Assembly (NCBI RefSeq): GCF_015627105.1
Contig: NZ_VTDM01000010.1
Location: 62,001-126,000 of the forward strand
Origin: Acinetobacter baretiae
GTDB taxonomy: Bacteria > Pseudomonadota > Gammaproteobacteria > Pseudomonadales > Moraxellaceae
Length of the DNA: 64,000 nucleotides
Reading direction: 5' to 3'
Position 1 is the stretch's first letter; every line of letters starts with the position of its first letter. Position numbers and translations under genes: made by a program. The notes beneath the pieces were generated by a model, which saw only the letters and a program-made list of their open reading frames with translations, had not been told where the DNA came from and did not search any database. Shown one piece after another: positions 1 to 9,435 of this stretch.

Positions 1-1
1 T

Positions 2-898
2 CGCTGTACATTTTGTATTATTCCGAGCATGCGAGGTGATTTAGTCTCTCGTCCTGTTAGCTCTGTACTTGACGAAGCAGCAGCATTGAAGCGTGCAGGT
101 GTTAAAGAAGTTTTAGTGATTTCTCAAGATACTTCAGCGTATGGTTTAGACACTAAATATAAACTTGAGTTTTGGAATGGTCAGCCCGTAAAAACCAAAT
201 TTTATGATATGTGTGAGGCTCTAGGCCAATTGGGTATTTGGGTGCGACTACACTATGTATACCCATATCCACACGTAGATGCTGTGATTGATTTGATGGC
301 ACAGGGTAAAATTTTACCGTATTTAGATATTCCTTTTCAGCATGCAAGTCCTCGTATTTTAAAACTGATGAAACGTCCTGCGCATAGTGAAAATACACTA
401 GAGCGTTTAAAGGTGTGGCGTGAGAAGTGTCCAGAATTAGTGATTCGATCCACATTTGTGGTCGGTTTTCCGGGTGAAACGGAAGCGGATTTTCAGATGC
501 TTTTAGATTGGCTTGAAGAAGCACAGCTTGATCGTGTCGGGTGTTTTACATATTCACCTGTTGAAGGTGCTACAGCAAATGATCTTCCTGATCATGTTCC
601 TGAAGACATCAAACAAGCGCGTTATGAGCGTTTTATGCAAGTACAACAAAAAATCTCTGCGGCGAAATTACAACAACGTATTGGTCAAACTATGACCGTA
701 CTCGTAGACGGTTTAGAAGACGAATTTCCTGTAGCAATTGCACGTTCTTATGCAGATGCACCAGAAATTGACGGTAATGTTTTTGTTGAAGATATTGATA
801 AATCAACCATTAAAGCGGGCGATGTCTTGGTGGTTGAAATCACCGATGCTGATGAATACGACTTGTTTGCTAAACTGATTGATGTAAAAACAGCTTAA
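2..898 (+). CDS. rimO: Ribosomal protein S12 methylthiotransferase RimO, 5'-truncated by the window edge
   Basis: Radical-SAM enzyme that methylthiolates an aspartate of ribosomal protein S12. The frame is open from base 2 and the first residues read [12 protein letters not shown], which holds the last two cysteines of the radical-SAM CxxxCxxC cluster motif plus the [10 protein letters not shown] stretch typical of RimO rather than MiaB. A C-terminal TRAM-like region follows (about the last 65 residues). 298 codons are visible; the N-terminal UPF0004 domain and the first cluster cysteine lie outside the window. A gap of only 30 bp separates it from pyrH, so co-transcription is possible. Confidence 0.93.
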   Translation, partial: RCTFCIIPSMRGDLVSRPVSSVLDEAAALKRAGVKEVLVISQDTSAYGLDTKYKLEFWNGQPVKTKFYDMCEALGQLGIWVRLHYVYPYPHVDAVIDLMAQGKILPYLDIPFQHASPRILKLMKRPAHSENTLERLKVWREKCPELVIRSTFVVGFPGETEADFQMLLDWLEEAQLDRVGCFTYSPVEGATANDLPDHVPEDIKQARYERFMQVQQKISAAKLQQRIGQTMTVLVDGLEDEFPVAIARSYADAPEIDGNVFVEDIDKSTIKAGDVLVVEITDADEYDLFAKLIDVKTA

Positions 899-928
899 AT
901 CGACAATATATTTATTTGAGAGAAAATT

Positions 929-1657
929 ATGGCAGATCCAAATAGCCCACGTTATTCAAGAATTTTACTTAAATTATCAGGTGAGGCTTTGTCTGGTAAT
1001 CGTGATATGGGTATTGATGCTCAAGTACTTGACCAAATGTCACTTTCTATTGCTCACTTGGTCGGTTTAGGTGTACAAGTTGGTATTGTGGTCGGTGGTG
1101 GTAACTTATACCGTGGTAGTCAGTTGCAGAAAGATGGACTGGTTGGTCGTGTAACCGGTGACCAAATGGGAATGTTGGCCACTGTCATGAATGGCTTAGC
1201 ATTGCGTGATGCATTGGTACGTCGAAACATTAAAACACGTTTAATGTCTGCATTATCGATTGGTACAGTGGTTGAACCATACTCAAGTCGTGATGCAATT
1301 CGTCACTTAAATGCGGGTGAAGTATGTGTTTTTGTCGCAGGTACAGGTAATCCATTTTTCACGACAGACACTGCCGCTTGTCTACGTGGTATAGAAATTG
1401 AAGCTGATTTGATCTTAAAAGCCACAAAGGTAGATGGCGTATATAACAAAGATCCAAGCAAATATGACGATGCGGTTAAGTATGACCATTTGACATTTGA
1501 TCAAGTCTTGGATGGTAAACTAGGTGTGATGGATTTAACCGCAATTTGTTTGTGCCGTGACCATGATGCGCAATTACATGTGTTTGATATGAATAAATCA
1601 GGTGCGCTTTTATCTGTAGTGATGGGTGAAAAAGAGGGAACTCACGTCACGAAGTGA
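929..1657 (+). CDS. pyrH: UMP kinase PyrH
   Basis: Phosphorylates UMP to UDP in pyrimidine nucleotide synthesis; a hexameric cytosolic enzyme of the amino-acid-kinase fold, unrelated to eukaryotic UMP/CMP kinases. The 242-aa length is normal. Visible motifs are [10 protein letters not shown] (about residues 13-22), the GGGNLYRG loop near residue 56, and [19 protein letters not shown] in the middle. ATG start with GAGAG about 9 bases upstream. The order pyrH-frr-uppS is the standard bacterial arrangement. A 7-bp inverted repeat (1641-1647 with 1661-1667) straddles the stop codon, without a U-tract. Confidence 0.96.
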   Translation: MADPNSPRYSRILLKLSGEALSGNRDMGIDAQVLDQMSLSIAHLVGLGVQVGIVVGGGNLYRGSQLQKDGLVGRVTGDQMGMLATVMNGLALRDALVRRNIKTRLMSALSIGTVVEPYSSRDAIRHLNAGEVCVFVAGTGNPFFTTDTAACLRGIEIEADLILKATKVDGVYNKDPSKYDDAVKYDHLTFDQVLDGKLGVMDLTAICLCRDHDAQLHVFDMNKSGALLSVVMGEKEGTHVTK

Positions 1658-1732
1658 TATACGTGAGTGACAAAGCTCTTTATACTAACCACAATTTTAG
1701 TTTTAACTCTTTTAATTATTTAGGAAGATCAT

Positions 1733-2287
1733 ATGATTAACGATCTAAAAAAAGACAGCGAACAGCGCATGCAAAAATCTATTGAATCTTTAGAGCAAGG
1801 TTTTGCAAAGGTTCGTACTGGTCGTGCACACCCATCCATTTTAAATGGTGTGATGGTCTCTTACTATGGTTCAGATGTTCCTTTAAACCAAGTAGCAAAC
1901 GTCGGTGTTGAAGATTCAAGAACGTTATTAGTACAACCATTTGAACGTCAAATGGTCACTGTCATTGATAAAGCGATTCGTGAAAGCGATTTAGGTTTAA
2001 ACCCTATTTCAGCAGACAGTATTCGTGTACCGCTACCTGCATTGACTGAACAAACGCGTCGTGACATGCAAAAAGTTGCTCGTAACGAAGCGGAAAATGC
2101 AAAAGTTGCCATTCGTAACATTCGCCGTGATGTACTTGGTGATATTAAAACATTACAAAAAGAAAAAGAAATCTCAGAAGATGATGAGCGTCGTGCAAGT
2201 GATGACATTCAAAAAATTACAGATAAATATGTTGCTGAAGTAGATAAGCGTCTTGCTGCAAAAGAAGCTGAACTCCTGAAGGTTTAA
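1733..2287 (+). CDS. frr: Ribosome recycling factor
   Basis: Works with EF-G to split post-termination ribosomes. The 184-aa protein has the conserved [11 protein letters not shown] segment (about residues 27-37) and the Arg/Lys-rich C-terminal helical bundle ending KEAELLKV. An AGGAAG ribosome binding site lies 7 bases before the ATG. Six bases separate its stop from uppS, suggesting coupled expression of the two genes. Confidence 0.97.
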   Translation: MINDLKKDSEQRMQKSIESLEQGFAKVRTGRAHPSILNGVMVSYYGSDVPLNQVANVGVEDSRTLLVQPFERQMVTVIDKAIRESDLGLNPISADSIRVPLPALTEQTRRDMQKVARNEAENAKVAIRNIRRDVLGDIKTLQKEKEISEDDERRASDDIQKITDKYVAEVDKRLAAKEAELLKV

Positions 2288-2293
2288 CTGACT

Positions 2294-3043
2294 ATGACGA
2301 TCGTTGAAGATATTTGTCCTCCTCAACATGTTGCCATCATTATGGATGGCAACAATCGTTTTGCTAAAAAAAGGAATTTACCAAAAGGCGAGGGGCATCG
2401 ACAAGGAAAACTGATTTTAGATCCTGTAGTCGAACATTGTCGTAAGGTTGGAGTGAAAGCACTCACGGTATTTGCTTTTTCTAGTGAAAATTGGAATCGT
2501 CCTCAAGCTGAAGTTGATTTACTCATGTGGCTATTAGAACAGGCCATTCTTGAGCAAATTCCACGAATGATTGAATTTGAAATTGCCTTAAGATTTATTG
2601 GTGATCAAACAAAATTACCCCCACATTTAAAAACACTGATTGCAGATACAGAGCAACGAACAGTACATTTTCATAAAATGACACTGACTATTGCAGTAGG
2701 TTATGGTGGACAGTGGGATATTGCAAACAGTGCACGTCAGATTGCGCAAGATGCAGTAGATGGCAAAATTTCAGTGACAGATATTAATGCTGGACTGTTT
2801 AACCAATACGTTTGTTTAGGTGATTTGCCTCCTGTAGATTTACTGATTCGTACAGGCGGTGACTATCGTATATCTAACTTTTTACTCTGGCAATTGGCTT
2901 ATGCTGAGTTGTATTTTACAAAATCACTGTGGCCTGAGTTTTCTGTACAAGAACTTGAAAATGCATTTAAGGTATTTGCAGAGCGCGAACGCCGTTTTGG
3001 TAAAACCTCTGAGCAAATCCAACAAGATAAAATTGAGAATTAA
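2294..3043 (+). CDS. uppS: Polyprenyl diphosphate synthase (undecaprenyl-PP synthase, UppS/IspU)
   Basis: cis-Prenyltransferase that makes the C55 lipid carrier for peptidoglycan and O-antigen. 249 aa, the usual length. The catalytic Asp sits in IIMDGNNRFAKK (D18). SSENWNRP and the C-terminal RTGGDYRISNFLLWQLAYAELYF match the family. Three positions differ from the common pattern MDGNGRWA / TGGE: N21 for Gly, F23 for Trp, and D190 for the Glu that is normally present in the TGGE motif. I believe MDGNNRF is usual in Acinetobacter. Function is still expected because the rest of the active site is intact. Confidence 0.93.
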   Translation: MTIVEDICPPQHVAIIMDGNNRFAKKRNLPKGEGHRQGKLILDPVVEHCRKVGVKALTVFAFSSENWNRPQAEVDLLMWLLEQAILEQIPRMIEFEIALRFIGDQTKLPPHLKTLIADTEQRTVHFHKMTLTIAVGYGGQWDIANSARQIAQDAVDGKISVTDINAGLFNQYVCLGDLPPVDLLIRTGGDYRISNFLLWQLAYAELYFTKSLWPEFSVQELENAFKVFAERERRFGKTSEQIQQDKIEN

Positions 3044-3046
3044 TAC

Positions 3047-3874
3047 ATGTTTGAGCGGATAAAAACCGCATTGGTTTTAGTGGTTGTTGTTTTGAGTTGT
3101 ATGTTTGCCACGCCGTCTCATTACCCAATGCTTATATTGATGGTTGTTGTGGCAACGCTTGCAGGTGATGAGTGGTATAAACTCATGCCAACATCTGAAG
3201 GGGCGCAAGTGTCAAGCACAGCCTCTAAAGTGTATGCTGTGATCATTTTTATTGCGTCAGTAGTGACATTATACTTTAAAGATTTAGCATTACTACTTTG
3301 GGGTGGGGCAATTTTTGTGGCGATCTTTAGTGCCTATTGTATAAAAAACTACCCTCAGTATGATGCATGGTACAACAAAGGTTTAACCCTTGTTGGGGCA
3401 GTACTGATTACTGCAGCAATTACAGCCATCTTTTCTGTATGGTTAATTTCTGCTTGGTGGTTAATGTATTTGTTTTTGCTGGTATGGGCGGCAGACAGCG
3501 GTGCATATTTTGTCGGGCGAAAATTCGGTAAAAAAGCCATGGTACCTCATGTGAGTCCTAAAAAAACGCTAGAAGGGTTGTATGGTGGTGTGGCAATCTC
3601 TGCAATGATTGTGATTGCTGTACAAAGCGTATATTTGAATTTTAATTTATTACAACACGGCGCATTTTTAATTTTATCGTTACTTACAGTGTTGGCCTCA
3701 GTTTTAGGTGACTTAATTGAATCGATGTTAAAACGTCGTGCTGGCGTAAAAGACTCGGGGTGCTTATTGCCCGGGCATGGTGGAATATTGGACCGCATAG
3801 ATTCATTATTGACAGCAGCTCCTGTCTTTGCAGCAGGTATTTATTTATTAAAACTGATTGGTGTTGAACTATAA
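3047..3874 (+). CDS. cdsA: Phosphatidate cytidylyltransferase CdsA
   Basis: Integral inner-membrane enzyme forming CDP-diacylglycerol from phosphatidic acid and CTP, the branch point of phospholipid synthesis. 275 aa with several hydrophobic segments. The C-terminal CDS signature is clear: GDLIESMLKRRAGVKDSG followed by LLPGHGGILDRIDS (about residues 221-254). It begins 4 bases after the uppS stop, and its last base is the first base of the next start codon (TAATG arrangement), so uppS-cdsA-ispC read as one operon. Confidence 0.96.
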   Translation: MFERIKTALVLVVVVLSCMFATPSHYPMLILMVVVATLAGDEWYKLMPTSEGAQVSSTASKVYAVIIFIASVVTLYFKDLALLLWGGAIFVAIFSAYCIKNYPQYDAWYNKGLTLVGAVLITAAITAIFSVWLISAWWLMYLFLLVWAADSGAYFVGRKFGKKAMVPHVSPKKTLEGLYGGVAISAMIVIAVQSVYLNFNLLQHGAFLILSLLTVLASVLGDLIESMLKRRAGVKDSGCLLPGHGGILDRIDSLLTAAPVFAAGIYLLKLIGVEL

Positions 3875-5070
3875 TGCGACAAAACGTATGTATTTTGGGT
3901 GCAACAGGTTCTATTGGTGACAGTACACTCAAAGTTTTGGCACAGCATGCAGAGCATTATGCTGTTTTTGCTGTGACTGGCTATCACCGTATAGATAAAC
4001 TGATTGAAATCTGTATAGAACACCGACCTAAAGTGGTTGTTGTTCCTCAAAATAAACAACAAGAGACTTGGCAAAAATTACAGCAACACGGTTTATCTAA
4101 TATAGAGATTTTAACGGATGAACAGGGTTTAGTGCATGTATCTTCGCATGCAGATGTAGATGTGGTGATGGCAGCCATTGTGGGTGCGGCCGGATTGTTA
4201 CCAACACTTGCTGCAGTCAGAGCAGGAAAACGAGTTTTGTTGGCAAACAAAGAAGCTTTGGTGATGTCAGGTGACATCATGATGCAAGAAGCGCAAAAAA
4301 ATAATGCACTATTACTTCCTGTAGATTCAGAACACAATGCGATATTTCAGTGCCTACCACATGATTATAATATTTCAAAAAACAGTACTCCTTTAAAACA
4401 AGGTATTTCTCAAGTTCTATTAACAGCATCAGGTGGCCCATTTTTACATACGCCTGCCGATGAACTAATTAAAGTGACACCTGCTCAAGCCTGTAAGCAT
4501 CCTAATTGGTCTATGGGGCGAAAAATTTCTGTAGATTCTGCAACACTTATGAATAAAGGACTAGAGCTCATAGAGGCATGTCATTTATTTAATATTTGTG
4601 AATCTTATGTGACTGTGGTTGTGCATCCTCAAAGTATTATTCATTCTATGGTGCAATATATAGATGGTTCAACTTTAGCACAGATGGGTAATCCTGATAT
4701 GTGTACGCCGATTGCGCATGCATTGGCATGGCCTCAGCGGATTCATACGCCTGTACCTGCACTTGATTTATTTGTAAATCATCAGCTAGATTTTCAACCA
4801 CCTGATACTCAAAGATTTCCTGCGCTGCAATTGGCAAGAGAAGCGATCAAGGAAGGGGGTGTTATGCCAACCATACTAAATGCAGCAAATGAAATTGCGG
4901 TAGATGCTTTTTTAAATGAAAAAATAAAGTTTACAGATATTTCTAAAGTGATAGATTATGTACTTAATGCAACTAGCAATGTTGCTGCAAATGATCTAGA
5001 GGTTATTTTGAGTCATGATATATTGGCTCGGCGTACTGCAAATACATACATTCAACGCAAGGGGCAATAA
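3874..5070 (+). CDS. ispC: 1-deoxy-D-xylulose 5-phosphate reductoisomerase
   Basis: Second enzyme of the MEP isoprenoid pathway: converts DXP to MEP with NADPH and a divalent metal. 398 aa. The NADPH-binding loop GATGSIGDSTL starts at residue 9; LANKEALVMSG and MGRKISVDSATLMNKGLELIEA (metal and substrate region) are present. The ATG overlaps the cdsA stop codon by one base. Placing isoprenoid supply next to uppS is common in gammaproteobacteria. Also called dxr. Confidence 0.97.
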   Translation: MRQNVCILGATGSIGDSTLKVLAQHAEHYAVFAVTGYHRIDKLIEICIEHRPKVVVVPQNKQQETWQKLQQHGLSNIEILTDEQGLVHVSSHADVDVVMAAIVGAAGLLPTLAAVRAGKRVLLANKEALVMSGDIMMQEAQKNNALLLPVDSEHNAIFQCLPHDYNISKNSTPLKQGISQVLLTASGGPFLHTPADELIKVTPAQACKHPNWSMGRKISVDSATLMNKGLELIEACHLFNICESYVTVVVHPQSIIHSMVQYIDGSTLAQMGNPDMCTPIAHALAWPQRIHTPVPALDLFVNHQLDFQPPDTQRFPALQLAREAIKEGGVMPTILNAANEIAVDAFLNEKIKFTDISKVIDYVLNATSNVAANDLEVILSHDILARRTANTYIQRKGQ

Positions 5071-5075
5071 ATAAA

Positions 5076-6431
5076 ATGAATATACTTTTTATGATTGCCG
5101 CTGCTGCGTTATTACTTGGGCCATTGGTTGCTATTCATGAGTTTGGACATTATTACACTGCAAGAAAACTGGGTGTAAAAGTTTTAGTTTATTCGATTGG
5201 CTTTGGACCAACTTTGTTTAAATGGACGTCTAAAAAAACAGGTATTCAATACCAACTTTCTGCATTACCCCTTGGTGGTTATGTAAAAATGTTAGATGAA
5301 CGTGAAGGTAATGTGAAAGCTGAAGATTTACCTTATGCGTTTAATCGGCAATCCGTCTGGAAAAGAATAGCCATTGTTGCAGCAGGACCCATCATTAACT
5401 TGGTTTTAGCTGTAGTGTTATTTTGGATTTTATTTTTACCAACGCAAGAGCAGTTAAATACTCGTGTGGGTAAAGTTATCACCGATACATCAGCAGCACA
5501 TTCTGGGTTGCAAGTTGGCGATAAAATTATTGCCATAGATGGTCAAGCTGTATCTACATGGGAAGCTGTAAATTTTGCTTTAGTTCGTCGTGTTGGTGAA
5601 ACAGGAAATATAGATATTCAAGCAGAACATCAAGGTCAAATTAAAAACTTTAGCTTACCTATAGATCACTTTTTGAACGATCAGAAAAAATCTGTTTTTG
5701 ATAATTTAGGATTTTTACCATACCGTCCAAAAATTGAACCTATTGTACAAAAGTTAAGTGATAACGGTGCTGCAATTCGTCAAGGCATGCAAGTAGGCGA
5801 CCGCGTGGTTTCGATCGATGGTACTTCCACACCTGATTGGTTTGATGTTGTTGATATTGTTAGAAAATCACCTGAAAAAATGTTAAACATAGAAGTACTT
5901 CGGCAAGAACAAAAGGTGCATTTACAAGTCATGCCACAAGGTCATCGTGATGATATGGGAAATGTGACAGGTGTGCTTGGAGTTCAAAGTAATAACAGTA
6001 AAATAGTGATTCCAGATGACTATAAGCAAACAATACAGTATTCTCCTATAGAGGCATTAGGCCGAGCAGTTCATAAAACCTATGATATTTCTGGCATGAT
6101 GTTAAACTCGATTGTTAAAATGGTTCGGGGCTTGATTGGTTTAGATAATTTGTCAGGGCCAATTACTATTGCTAAAGTAGCAGGGCAAAGTGCTGAAATG
6201 GGGTGGCAGACATTTATTTCGTTTATGGCTTTGATGAGCGTGAGTTTGGGTATTTTAAATTTACTACCTATTCCTATGCTTGATGGTGGACATTTATTGT
6301 ACTACTTGATTGAAGCGATTCGGGGGAAACCTGTTTCAGAACAAATACAGCTATTTGGCTTAAAAGTCGGTATGGTACTGCTCGGTAGCATGATGATCCT
6401 TGCTTTATTTAATGATTTTATGCGTTTATAA
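5076..6431 (+). CDS. rseP: Site-2 intramembrane zinc metalloprotease RseP
   Basis: Cleaves membrane anti-sigma factors after a first periplasmic cut and clears remnant signal peptides. 451 aa. The zinc motif HEFGH lies in the first membrane segment (H21, E22, H25). Two PDZ-like regions fill the middle (around residues 115-190 and 220-300). The third zinc ligand region NLLPIPMLDGGHLLYYLIEA is near the C-terminus. It starts 5 bases after the ispC stop, upstream of bamA as in E. coli. Confidence 0.95.
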   Translation: MNILFMIAAAALLLGPLVAIHEFGHYYTARKLGVKVLVYSIGFGPTLFKWTSKKTGIQYQLSALPLGGYVKMLDEREGNVKAEDLPYAFNRQSVWKRIAIVAAGPIINLVLAVVLFWILFLPTQEQLNTRVGKVITDTSAAHSGLQVGDKIIAIDGQAVSTWEAVNFALVRRVGETGNIDIQAEHQGQIKNFSLPIDHFLNDQKKSVFDNLGFLPYRPKIEPIVQKLSDNGAAIRQGMQVGDRVVSIDGTSTPDWFDVVDIVRKSPEKMLNIEVLRQEQKVHLQVMPQGHRDDMGNVTGVLGVQSNNSKIVIPDDYKQTIQYSPIEALGRAVHKTYDISGMMLNSIVKMVRGLIGLDNLSGPITIAKVAGQSAEMGWQTFISFMALMSVSLGILNLLPIPMLDGGHLLYYLIEAIRGKPVSEQIQLFGLKVGMVLLGSMMILALFNDFMRL

Positions 6432-6475
6432 AAAACAAGGCTTACACAATATTCAACTTAGTGGAAAAAATAGGC

Positions 6476-8905
6476 ATGCGTCACACACATCTTTTTATGC
6501 CGCTTGCGCTCGTTAGTGCAATGGCAGCAGTACAACAAGCTTATGCAGCTGATGACTTTATTGCACAAAATATAAAATTTGATGGTTTAGTTCGTTTAAC
6601 ACCAGCCAATGTATCGAGTATGTTGCCAATTAAGAGTGGTGATCGTGTCAATGATGCCATACTCAATAGCGCAATTCATACCTTATACGATACAGGAATG
6701 TTTGATGATATTAAGGCATCTCAACAGCCAGATGGAACATTACTGTTAAAAGTCGCTGAGCGACCAATTATTGCCAAAGTGGAATTTAAAGGTAATAAAT
6801 TGATTCCTAAAGAGGCTTTACAAGACGGCCTTAAAAAAATGGGAGTGGCTGAAGGCGAAGTGCTTAAACCTGCTTTACTTCAAACGGTTGAAACAGAGCT
6901 TGAACAACAGTACACACAACAAGGTCGTTACAATGCAACCGTTAAAGTTGAAACGACAGCTCGCCCAAATAATCGTGTAGATGTGACAGTCAACTTTGTA
7001 GAAGGTAAATCTTCAAAAGTTATTGAAGTGAATTTAGTGGGTAATAAAGTTTTTAGTGATGAAGATATTAAACAAGTCTTTGCGCTAAAAGAAGCACGTT
7101 GGTACTCTATTTTAACACGTAATGATGCCTTTGCTCGAGAGAAAATGGCAACAAGCCTCGATGCAATGCGTGCACTTTACCTAAATAATGGTTATGTAAA
7201 TTTTGAAGTCAACTCATCTGACTTAAACATTAGTGAAGATAAAAATAAAATTTTTATTAACCTTTCTGTCAGTGAAGGTCAACAATTTAAAGTAGGAAGT
7301 ACCAAGTTTCTAGGTGATACACTCTATAAACCTGAAGAATTGAAAACTTTACAGATCTATAAAGATGGTGACGTATATTCACAAGAAAAAATTGATGCAG
7401 TTAAAAATCTTCTGTTAAGAAAATATGGTAATGCAGGTTATTATTTTGCACAGGTGAATGCTGTTCCTCAAATCGATAATGATAAAAAAATTGTCAATGT
7501 GGTTTATTTTATTAACCCAGGGCAACAAGTGACGATTCGTCGTATTAACTTTACTGGCAATACTAAAACTGAAGATACAGTATTGCGTCGTGAAATGCGT
7601 CAAATGGAAGGTGCTTTAGCAAGTAATGAAAAAATCGACTTGTCAAAAGTTCGCTTACAACGTACGGGATATTTCAAAACTGTAGATATGAAGGTTTCTC
7701 GTATTCAGAGTGTTCCCGATCAAGTAGATCTTGATGTTAATGTGGAAGAACAACACTCAGGTACAAGTACATTGGCAATTGGTTACTCACAAAGTGGTGG
7801 TGTTACGTATCAAGCGGGTATTAGTCAAACCAATTTCTTGGGTACGGGAAATAGCGTGGCTTTTGATTTTACACGTTCGTCGTATTCAACAAATTATAAT
7901 TTGTCGGTGACCGATCCGTATTTTACCATTGATGGCATTAGTGCAGGTTATAACGTCTATTATCGTGAAACTAAGCCATATGAAGACTATCATGTCAGTG
8001 ATTACTACTCTAAAGCATTGGGTGCAAGTGCAAGCTTGTCATACCCAATTGATGAGAATCAAAGTATTAGTGGTTCTTTAGGTATTGAAAATACCAAAAT
8101 CACCACAGATATTTATGGTTCAGTGGCCTACGGTGCTTACTTAAGAAATCATGATGGTACGACAGTTTCAGGAGATGTACCTACCTATAAGGGATCTTAC
8201 TTAAACTACTTAGCAAATCTAGGTTGGGCATTTAATACTTTAGACCGCCCAATGTTTCCAACATCTGGGCAATTACATTCGGTCAATCTAGAAGTGGCTT
8301 TACCTGGCAGTGATGCAAGTTACGAAAAATTGACTTATAGTGGTCAAGTATTCTTCCCAATTGGTAAAGGGTTTGGATTGCGTGGCTATGGTAAAGTTGG
8401 TTATGGTCATGACCTACCATTTTGGAAAAATTTCTATGCAGGTGGTTGGGGATCTGTACGTGGCTATGAAGACAATACTCTTGGCCCAAGATATCCTGGC
8501 GAGTACTACAGCGCAAAAAATCAAGTAGACTCTAATAAAGATCCTATTGGTGGTAATGCCTTAGTCCAGTTTGGTGGTGAAATTATTTTACCTGTACCGT
8601 CTAAAGGCGACTGGGCAAGAAATGTGAGACCTGCATTGTTTTTCGAAGGTGGACAAGTCTTTGATACCGAATGTAAAAATATCTCCGACTTTAATGATGG
8701 AACCACAACAGTTCCAGTGGCTGGTAAACAACACTGTAAAGATACCTACGGTTTTGATTTGTCTAACTTGCGTTACAGCGCAGGTGTTGGTTTAACATGG
8801 AATACCATGATTGGACCGCTTTCAATTAGTTATGCATACCCGTTGAACAAAAAAGACGGTGATGACACACAATCTATTCAATTCCAAATCGGTCGTACTT
8901 TCTAA
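6476..8905 (+). CDS. bamA: Outer-membrane protein assembly factor BamA
   Basis: Omp85 core of the BAM complex that inserts beta-barrel proteins. I choose the ATG at 6476 (809 aa), not the in-frame GTG at 6461: the ATG is preceded by GGAAAA and gives a clean signal peptide (MRHTHLFMPLALVSAM...QQAYA, about 24 residues). Five POTRA repeats follow (roughly residues 25-420), then a 16-strand barrel ending in a terminal Phe (QIGRTF). The GSVRGYEDN segment in the barrel is the conserved L6 VRGF/Y-type motif. A 9-bp hairpin spans its stop codon before skp. Confidence 0.97.
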   Translation: MRHTHLFMPLALVSAMAAVQQAYAADDFIAQNIKFDGLVRLTPANVSSMLPIKSGDRVNDAILNSAIHTLYDTGMFDDIKASQQPDGTLLLKVAERPIIAKVEFKGNKLIPKEALQDGLKKMGVAEGEVLKPALLQTVETELEQQYTQQGRYNATVKVETTARPNNRVDVTVNFVEGKSSKVIEVNLVGNKVFSDEDIKQVFALKEARWYSILTRNDAFAREKMATSLDAMRALYLNNGYVNFEVNSSDLNISEDKNKIFINLSVSEGQQFKVGSTKFLGDTLYKPEELKTLQIYKDGDVYSQEKIDAVKNLLLRKYGNAGYYFAQVNAVPQIDNDKKIVNVVYFINPGQQVTIRRINFTGNTKTEDTVLRREMRQMEGALASNEKIDLSKVRLQRTGYFKTVDMKVSRIQSVPDQVDLDVNVEEQHSGTSTLAIGYSQSGGVTYQAGISQTNFLGTGNSVAFDFTRSSYSTNYNLSVTDPYFTIDGISAGYNVYYRETKPYEDYHVSDYYSKALGASASLSYPIDENQSISGSLGIENTKITTDIYGSVAYGAYLRNHDGTTVSGDVPTYKGSYLNYLANLGWAFNTLDRPMFPTSGQLHSVNLEVALPGSDASYEKLTYSGQVFFPIGKGFGLRGYGKVGYGHDLPFWKNFYAGGWGSVRGYEDNTLGPRYPGEYYSAKNQVDSNKDPIGGNALVQFGGEIILPVPSKGDWARNVRPALFFEGGQVFDTECKNISDFNDGTTTVPVAGKQHCKDTYGFDLSNLRYSAGVGLTWNTMIGPLSISYAYPLNKKDGDDTQSIQFQIGRTF

Positions 8906-8912
8906 GTACGAC
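8892..8912 (+). promoter_or_regulatory. Hairpin over the bamA stop codon
   Basis: GTCGTACTT (8892-8900) and AAGTACGAC (8904-8912) are perfect inverted repeats around a 3-nt loop, with the bamA TAA lying in the loop and stem. No U-tract follows, so it is not an obvious terminator. It may affect mRNA decay or the bamA/skp ratio; that is inference. Confidence 0.55.
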
Positions 8913-8943
8913 TACTTTAAATGAAATATTAGAAGGTTTTCTT

Positions 8944-9432
8944 ATGAAAAAAATTGCAACAACTTTATTTGTTTTAGGTTCTAGCTTTGCAACACTTTCT
9001 CACGCTGCAGGATATGGCGTAGTTGATATGCAACGTATTGTTGAAAGCAGTACGTATTTAAAGCAACAAAATGATTCTTTACAACAAAGTGTAAAACCAA
9101 GTGCAACTCGTGCAGAACAGCTGAACCAAGAGATTCAAGCACTACAAGAAAAAGCAGCCAATGCAAAACCTGCTGAAGTGCAACAACTTAAAGTACAGTA
9201 TGAAGCTAAAGTGAAAGAAATTAATGGTCTTGAGCAAAGCATTCAACAACGCGTGCAAGCTGCATCTCAAACGACAAGTCAAATTTTTACCGCTCGAGTT
9301 CAACAAGCTGCTGAACAATTACGTAAAGAAAATAATTTAGATGTGGTTTTGAATAAAAATGCTGCATTAGCATATGACAATAATAGTGATTTAACTGATA
9401 AAATGCTACAAAAAGTAAACGTAGCTAAATAA
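8944..9432 (+). CDS. skp: Periplasmic OmpH/Skp-family chaperone
   Basis: Holdase that escorts unfolded outer-membrane proteins through the periplasm to BAM. 162 aa with a clear signal peptide (about 21 residues, ending LSHA before AGYGVVDMQ). The mature part is Gln/Ala/Lys-rich and strongly helical, matching the tentacle helices of Skp. AGAAGG lies upstream of the ATG. Its place between bamA and lpxD is conserved across gammaproteobacteria. Confidence 0.93.
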   Translation: MKKIATTLFVLGSSFATLSHAAGYGVVDMQRIVESSTYLKQQNDSLQQSVKPSATRAEQLNQEIQALQEKAANAKPAEVQQLKVQYEAKVKEINGLEQSIQQRVQAASQTTSQIFTARVQQAAEQLRKENNLDVVLNKNAALAYDNNSDLTDKMLQKVNVAK

Positions 9433-9435
9433 TCT

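Noticed and set aside
1641-1667. Inverted repeat at the end of pyrH as a terminator
   Set aside because: Short arms with a bulge and no U-tract; the next gene frr follows closely. Noted only in the pyrH entry.
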